Made by a program: the position numbers and the translations under genes
Origin: Acidobacteriota bacterium
GTDB lineage: Bacteria > Acidobacteriota > Polarisedimenticolia > J045
DNA length: 10,390 bases
Direction: 5' to 3'
Assembly: GCA_027001345.1 (NCBI GenBank)
Contig: JALTMS010000608.1
Coordinates: 1 to 10,390 of the forward strand
Notes under the pieces: model-generated
Database searches by the model: none
Told to the model about the DNA's origin: nothing
Seen by the model: the letters and a program-made list of their open reading frames with translations, nothing else
Shown here: positions 6,720-10,390 of the stretch, piece after piece
Layout: each line of letters begins with the position of its first letter
Position numbering within the stretch: position 1 is the first letter of the stretch

Positions 6720-7998
6720 ACGACTCCAGACGGCGCCGGTCTTCCGGGTTGTAGCGTTCGAACTCGATGCCCAGCCCCGGAGTGGCGGAAGGATCGGTCT
6801 GCCCCGGGGGGACCTGGCGGGCCACGCGGCCGACCATGCGCATCGTCTCGGGCATGCCGGGCAGGCGGAAGGCAATGCCCAGGCGCATGCCGATCGGTAG
6901 CATCTCGTGAGTCTCGACGAAGACGCCGGAGTTGGACAGGTCGTGGCTTTGACCGATCAGGTGGCCTTCGGGGCCATCGAAGTAGATCGGCGTCTGCACC
7001 GGCACCCGCGGACGGCGCACGTAGCACCAGACCCGGTTGCGGCCGAGGCGGTGGGCTTCCTGCAGAGCTTCGTCAGCGCGGCGGGCCAGTTCGGACGGCG
7101 TCTCGCCATCTGCCGGATAGCAGGCCACGCCGATGCTCACCGTCACCTTCAGCTCACCGGCGCCGCCGGGCTTCGAGAAGGCGAAACGATCGATGGTCTG
7201 GCGGATCCTGCCCCCCACGTGGCGCGCGTCTCCACGGCCGGTGCCATCGAGGATCACACCGAAGCAATCCCCCCGCAGCCGGGCGATGAAGTCCTCCTGT
7301 CGCAAGCTGGCTCGAAGAATCCCGGCGACCCGCCGAAGCACTTCGTCGGCACGCTCGGAGCCGAATTGATCGGCCAGGGTGGCGAAGTGATCCACGTTGA
7401 CCATCAGCGTGGCGAGGGGGCGCCCGGTCTGCTGGGCCTGATCGAAGCTCTCACGCAGCCGGCTGGCGAAGCCGCCCCGGCCGGGGAGCTGAGTCAGGGC
7501 ATCGACGTTCTGGCCGCGGGTCTGCTCGGGGGCCTCGCCCATCCGAGCCACGACACGCTGGATTTCCACCGAGATCCGTCGGCCCTGCTGGCCGAGGGGA
7601 GTGACCAGGGCATCGACCTCGAGCTGGACACCATCCTTGCGCACGAGCTGAAGGGTCGTCCGGCAAGTGCGCTGGGCCTTGGGGAGCTGACCGCTGAAAA
7701 GGGGGCGGGCCTTGAAAGAGCGCAGGCCGCTTCCGTCGGGCCGCTGGTAGATACCCAGATCCTTGTGCTGCCCGACGACCTCGAAAGCGGCCCAGCCGGT
7801 GAGCTTTTCCATGGCGCGGTCGAAGGCGAGAATATGGCCCAGGTTGTCGACGATGAAGCTCGCACCAGCCGGCGACAGCGCTCCGGGGGGGGGGACGGTA
7901 GCCGGGGGGATGGTTCCGGGTGACCCGCGTCTCTCGCCGCTCCGGGGCTGCAGGCTGCTTTCGCTGCTGGGCTGACTGTCCTCGCGATTCCACCACAT
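6688..7998 (-). CDS. PAS-GGDEF(degenerate)-PilZ protein, probable cyclic-di-GMP receptor
   Basis: The 436-residue protein begins with a Pro/Ser-rich disordered leader (1-45), then a PAS domain (about 45-150), a GGDEF domain (about 163-326) and a PilZ domain (about 328-432). GGDEF-fold hallmarks are present (DALTQLPGRGGF at 166-177, NVDHFATLAD at 201-210, VSIGVACYP at 287-295), but the active-site motif reads RGDCF (242-246). RQED (233-236) stands five residues before it, the exact place of the RxxD inhibitory c-di-GMP site. Loss of two motif residues argues against synthesis, while the I-site suggests binding. The PilZ part has DLSNSG (353-358), a match to DxSxxG, but its arginine motif reads RRPR (328-331), one residue tighter than RxxxR. 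Its context resembles the PilZ-like domains common in myxobacteria. No membrane segment is seen. GGAGGAG lies about 6 bases before ATG 7998. It is the last gene of the likely three-gene operon, 108 bp after the Cys-cluster gene. Confidence 0.88.
   Translation of the reverse strand: MWWNREDSQPSSESSLQPRSGERRGSPGTIPPATVPPPGALSPAGASFIVDNLGHILAFDRAMEKLTGWAAFEVVGQHKDLGIYQRPDGSGLRSFKARPLFSGQLPKAQRTCRTTLQLVRKDGVQLEVDALVTPLGQQGRRISVEIQRVVARMGEAPEQTRGQNVDALTQLPGRGGFASRLRESFDQAQQTGRPLATLMVNVDHFATLADQFGSERADEVLRRVAGILRASLRQEDFIARLRGDCFGVILDGTGRGDARHVGGRIRQTIDRFAFSKPGGAGELKVTVSIGVACYPADGETPSELARRADEALQEAHRLGRNRVWCYVRRPRVPVQTPIYFDGPEGHLIGQSHDLSNSGVFVETHEMLPIGMRLGIAFRLPGMPETMRMVGRVARQVPPGQTDPSATPGLGIEFERYNPEDRRRLESFIHQWRLART
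7885..7894. repeat. G10/C10 homopolymer tract inside the GGDEF/PilZ gene
   Basis: Ten consecutive G (C on the coding strand) encode part of the Val-Pro-Pro-Pro-Gly stretch at about residues 35-39 of the c-di-GMP protein. A shorter G6 run lies close by at about 7903-7908. Gain or loss of one base would shift the frame ahead of all three domains. The tract may be merely a proline codon run, but tracts of this length are prone to slippage and to sequencing error. Confidence 0.85.
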
Positions 7999-8106
7999 GG
8001 TGCGCTCCTCCGGCCGGGACCCGGGCGGGCTCGTGGTGAGCCGGCTCTTTCGCCCCGCTTACAGGCCTAATCTGTGTCTCGGAGCGAGTTGGGGGTAGTG
8101 CCGGGG

Positions 8107-9237
8107 CTATTTTTTTTCGTCCCCATCCGGATCCGTCCGTGGAGCCAGGGCTTGCCGCTCCTCGGGGGTCGCCCGCCGCCACAGTCCTGCCTGGCGGCGG
8201 CGCTCGATGGTGGCCGGTGGGTAGCGTACGGAGGTGACCAGGCGGCCACCGGCGCCGAAGACGTGGCAGCGGCCCCGCTCGCCGAGCACAACCAGGGTCT
8301 TGTGGCGGGTGTCGAAGAGCAGGTCGTTCTCGCCGGCCCGGGTCAGGTCGAGCAGCGCCATACGGGTCGGACGCCCACCCTCGACATGGCGTCGCTGGGC
8401 GTGGTGAGTCCGCCGGCCGTGGGCCCGCTGACCTCGCTCGAGGCGCCGGGCCAGCCCCCGCAGGATGCCCTCGACGCGCCGGGCCGGGGCCGAAGCCAGT
8501 CCGCTGAGCGCAGAGTGGGCCCAGCGTACCGCGGCAGCCCACGGAATCGCCGCCATCCGGTCGTGCAGGTGGGCCAGGGGCTCGCCGTCCGGGCCGAGCC
8601 CGAGCACGTTGAGGCCGAAGCGTCGTGGAGAGCGGTGCGGGCAGGTGGACACCGCCTGGAAGCTCAGGGCCAGCGCCCGCGGCCGGCCGGTGGGGTCGGG
8701 TAGCCGGTACCAGCCCGCGACCACCTGGCCGTGGATCCGGTAGCCAGCGCGCTGCTCCTTGAAAACATCGAGCAGGCGACCGCAGAGATCCTCCTCGCCC
8801 ATCAGGTGGGTGACCACCGCCCGGCCCTCGTCGAAAAGCTCGCCCACCCGCGGGTCATGGCGGGAGAGCAGGAGTTCACCGAGGTCGAGGAACTCCGGTG
8901 TGCCGGACGGAGAGTAGCCCGCGAAGACCTGCCGGCTGGAAGTGGGGCGGCCATGACCGCATTCGGTGCTCGAGCAACGCAGACAGAGCACCGTACCCGG
9001 CCGAAACGCAACCCTCCGCTGCAGCGCCGCATCGATCGCCTCGGCCAGCGCGGTCTCCAGCCGGCCGGCGACCTGCTCGACGGCCTCCGGGTCGGCTCCC
9101 AGGGGCAAGCGCAGTTGCAGGTGGAGGTTTTCGCGCCGCCCCGCCAGCAGGTGGCCCATCGGCGATCGATCGATCCGCTCGTCGGCACACTCGATCAGGG
9201 TGCGCAAGGCCTCGAGGATGCGTTCGTCCAGCCCCAT
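8107..9237 (-). CDS. Unrecognised 376-residue protein with CxxCxxxxCxH cluster
   Basis: I do not recognise a family. The N-terminal part (1-75) is helical and charged. The segment RPGTVLCLRCSSTECGHG holds Cys85, Cys88, Cys93 and His95, a plausible zinc or iron-sulfur site, and is followed by VFAGYSPSGTPEFLDLGELL, which reads like a conserved loop. The middle (about 130-230) is mixed alpha/beta. A stretch with several histidines (HGRRTHHAQRRH, 273-284) precedes a beta-rich segment (LLFDTRHKTLVVLGERGRCHVFGAGGRLVTSVRY) and an Arg-rich, acidic-tailed end. No signal peptide or membrane segment is seen. The start at 9237 has only a weak RBS (GGGA, 8 bases away). It lies 27 bp after the membrane-protein gene and 108 bp before the PAS-GGDEF-PilZ gene, so it is probably co-transcribed with both. 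An A8 run sits just before its stop codon. Confidence 0.75.
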   Translation of the reverse strand: MGLDERILEALRTLIECADERIDRSPMGHLLAGRRENLHLQLRLPLGADPEAVEQVAGRLETALAEAIDAALQRRVAFRPGTVLCLRCSSTECGHGRPTSSRQVFAGYSPSGTPEFLDLGELLLSRHDPRVGELFDEGRAVVTHLMGEEDLCGRLLDVFKEQRAGYRIHGQVVAGWYRLPDPTGRPRALALSFQAVSTCPHRSPRRFGLNVLGLGPDGEPLAHLHDRMAAIPWAAAVRWAHSALSGLASAPARRVEGILRGLARRLERGQRAHGRRTHHAQRRHVEGGRPTRMALLDLTRAGENDLLFDTRHKTLVVLGERGRCHVFGAGGRLVTSVRYPPATIERRRQAGLWRRATPEERQALAPRTDPDGDEKK

Positions 9238-9264
9238 CGTCGCATTCCCACTCCCGCATCCGCG

Positions 9265-10002
9265 CTAGTGGGACCGACCGCTGCGGGAAAACACGCCCTT
9301 TTCGACGTAGAGGGCGGTGCCTGCCAACAGGAAGGCGAGAATCCGACCGGCGACCAGCAGCAGGTCCAGAATCAGCGAGAACTCACCCTCGTTGGAGATG
9401 CCGAAGCCACGCAGTCCGACGTAGACCAACGAGACGAACTGCAACACCGCCAGGGCGATGAAGGTCCATGCCGCCGCGCGGGTCAGCAGGTGGACGCCCC
9501 GGAGCATCAGCAGACCGAGGGTGGCGAACAGGAGAATCGCCGGGCCCATCCCTCCCCAGCCGGCGAGGGACCAGAAAGCGTCGGCGGCGTCGAAGATCTG
9601 AGCAACCCAGTCTTCGGGGTGGGTGGGGTGGCGCGTGAGCAGGGTGATCTTGTGCTGCACGATCCACATCGCCGACCACAGCCAGTAGTTGATCGCGAAG
9701 TAGGCCAGGGCGCAGGCCTGGGCCACCCGCGCCGTCATGCGGTAGTGCTGAGACTGGCCGTAGACCATCACCAGCCCGGTGACGCCCACCAGTCCCAGTC
9801 CCCCGATCACCAGGTAGGCCAGGAAATAGGGCATCACGAAATGCAGGTTGGCCTTTTGCAGGAAGTCCGCTTGCAGCGTGAAACGTTCGGGGGAGGTGAC
9901 CATGATCATCTCGACGACCACCATGGCCATCAGCAGCGAGGCGAAGACGATCAGGCAGGTGGCCGCCACGCGCTGCTCGGTTCTGGAGTGTGCTCCGGTC
10001 AT
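9265..10002 (-). CDS. Six-helix integral membrane protein of unknown function
   Basis: ATG 10002 is preferred over ATG 10035 because GAGGAGA lies 7 bases before it and the likely promoter puts the transcript start near 10031, after the upstream ATG. The 245-residue product shows about six hydrophobic segments at roughly 12-34, 55-80, 93-115, 143-167, 173-197 and 207-232. A Tyr/Trp-rich helix (YFAINYWLWSAMW, 101-113) is followed by a hydrophilic loop with HPTHPEDW (125-132), and a glycine-rich WGGMGP (149-154) opens helix four. The C-terminus is short and basic. No transporter or enzyme signature is visible. The general shape recalls small DUF4386-like membrane proteins, which is only a guess. 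It is the first gene of the likely operon and is followed 27 bp later by the Cys-cluster gene. Confidence 0.8.
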   Translation of the reverse strand: MTGAHSRTEQRVAATCLIVFASLLMAMVVVEMIMVTSPERFTLQADFLQKANLHFVMPYFLAYLVIGGLGLVGVTGLVMVYGQSQHYRMTARVAQACALAYFAINYWLWSAMWIVQHKITLLTRHPTHPEDWVAQIFDAADAFWSLAGWGGMGPAILLFATLGLLMLRGVHLLTRAAAWTFIALAVLQFVSLVYVGLRGFGISNEGEFSLILDLLLVAGRILAFLLAGTALYVEKGVFSRSGRSH

Positions 10003-10037
10003 GCTCGCTTCTCCTCGGTCCCTGGCCCGGTTCATGC

Positions 10038-10066
10038 ATCAGAACAGAGCCCGGCAGTCCGGTCAA
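10038..10066 (-). promoter_or_regulatory. Sigma70-type promoter of the three-gene operon
   Basis: On the minus strand TTGACC (10061-10066, 5/6 match to the -35 consensus) is separated by the ideal 17 bases from TCTGAT (10038-10043, 4/6 to the -10). The predicted start near 10031 leaves a leader of about 29 bases with an RBS before ATG 10002. I found no second clear promoter before the genes at 9237 or 7998. Confidence 0.55.
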
Positions 10067-10132
10067 CGGCCGGATGGCTCGAGGGGATGGAGCCCACCGT
10101 GGAGCGAAGAATGTTTATGTGGGGAGTGGCCC

Positions 10133-10172
10133 GAGTGTCCGGAGTGTCCGGGTGGGGTGTCCGCATGCGGAC
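10133..10172. repeat. GTGTCCG repeats followed by a 14-bp palindrome
   Basis: GAGTGTCCG occurs twice in tandem (10133-10141 and 10142-10150). A third GTGTCCG (10157-10163) leads into the perfect palindrome GTCCGCATGCGGAC (10159-10172). The cluster lies 70-110 bp upstream of the partial transposase-like gene. It could be an operator, a transposase binding site or the left end of a mobile element; the right end would be outside the window. Confidence 0.5.
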
Positions 10173-10182
10173 GGGTGGCGAG

Positions 10183-10204
10183 AAAAAACCACGCTCGGCC
10201 GTGG
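10183..10204 (-). terminator. Minus-strand intrinsic-terminator-like hairpin
   Basis: On the minus strand CCACG-(6-base loop)-CGTGG is followed at once by six T (10188-10183). The 5-bp stem is short but the U-tract is clean. No minus-strand gene is convincing between here and the window's right edge, so it may block antisense transcription or read-through out of the adjacent element into the operon at 10002. Confidence 0.4.
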
Positions 10205-10241
10205 ACTTTCCCCTGGCCCCAGTCTTGCTTTTCTGCCGGGC

Positions 10242-10390
10242 ATGGACTGGCCCCAGGTTCCCATCGAGAGCATCCCGCCAGAGGCCTTCGTGCCGCAGAG
10301 CTGCCCGCGGCGGCAGTGCCCCTCCCACGCCGGACCGGATGCGCCGGCGTTCGGCTACGTCAGGGTCGGCTCCTACCACCGCAAGTGCGA
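10242..10390 (+). CDS. Partial N-terminus of a zinc-ribbon, transposase-like protein
   Basis: From ATG 10242 the frame is open to the window's end, giving 49 codons. It reads MDWPQVPIESIPPEAF, then CPRRQCPSH and FGYVRVGSYHRKC. Cys21, Cys26, His29 and Cys49 look like the first half of a zinc ribbon, and the phrase Y-R-x-GSY-x-RKC is of the kind found in N-terminal zinc ribbons of some bacterial insertion-sequence proteins (IS1/IS1595-like). That match is from memory and is not certain. No clear RBS precedes the ATG. The 10-bp CTGGCCCCAG occurs at 10213-10222 and again at 10247-10256, flanking the start, which hints at autoregulation. The rest of the gene, including any catalytic domain, lies outside the window. 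Confidence 0.5.
   Translation, partial: MDWPQVPIESIPPEAFVPQSCPRRQCPSHAGPDAPAFGYVRVGSYHRKC

Noticed and set aside
5520..7027. Two long minus-strand frames (451 and 420 codons) across the hydrolase and YkgJ-like genes
   Set aside because: Both are Arg/Pro/Ala-rich translations of the complementary strand of well-supported genes, with no domain of their own.
6907..7923. Plus-strand frame of 338 codons opposite the GGDEF/PilZ gene
   Set aside because: It is a mirror of a gene with clear PAS, GGDEF and PilZ motifs and lacks an RBS.
7451..8542. Minus-strand frame of 363 codons bridging two genes, possibly reached by slippage on the A8 run at 8110-8117
   Set aside because: The fused product would be Pro/Arg-rich without domain features, and the next gene has its own strong RBS. 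The open frame is explained by base composition.
10133..10172. CRISPR-like array
   Set aside because: The repeat units are 7-9 bp with no spacers of regular length, so it is a binding-site cluster or element end.
10032..10379. Minus-strand frame of 115 codons at the right edge
   Set aside because: It runs through the operon promoter, the GTGTCCG repeats and the hairpin, has low-complexity composition, and opposes the Cys-rich plus-strand frame, which is more protein-like.

Overview
The window is GC-rich bacterial DNA (roughly 65% by eye) that is almost fully coding. No rRNA, tRNA or CRISPR array was seen. The mix of genes recalls Acidobacteriota or a former deltaproteobacterial lineage: a Bacillus-type glutamine synthetase, an HPK4-type hybrid kinase, a myxobacterial-style PilZ domain, and a zinc-ribbon, transposase-like N-terminus. 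No marker gene settles the taxonomy.

Layout. At 184-396 (+) lies a 70-residue basic protein of unknown function, ending at a perfect 26-bp palindrome (454-479) that probably terminates it. Facing it on the minus strand are a soluble PAS-PAS-HisKA-HATPase-REC hybrid histidine kinase (579-2528) and, upstream of that, glutamine synthetase (2711-4048). glnA has a clear promoter, a strong Shine-Dalgarno sequence and a terminator-like hairpin. A divergent intergenic region of 325 bp separates glnA from a plus-strand pair: a lipoprotein-anchored YtcJ-type amidohydrolase (4374-6059) and, coupled to it by an ATGA overlap, a YkgJ-type cysteine-cluster protein (6056-6562). A possible Cys-rich micro-ORF (6570-6719) and an imperfect hairpin lie in the convergent gap that follows.

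From 10002 down to 6688 three minus-strand genes form a likely operon behind a sigma70-like promoter at 10038-10066. They are a six-helix membrane protein of unknown function, an unrecognised 376-residue protein with a CxxCxxxxCxH cluster, and a PAS-GGDEF-PilZ protein. The GGDEF motif of the last is degenerate (RGDCF), but an RxxD inhibitory site is intact, so it looks like a cyclic-di-GMP receptor rather than a synthase. The right edge holds short GTGTCCG repeats, a 14-bp palindrome, a minus-strand terminator-like hairpin and the first 49 codons of a Cys-rich, probably mobile-element-encoded protein that runs off the window.

Most of the window is ordinary chromosomal housekeeping and signalling. 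The parts most worth a second look are the probable cyclic-di-GMP receptor with its C10 tract, its two unknown operon partners, and the truncated element at the right edge. No complete undescribed system can be demonstrated here.
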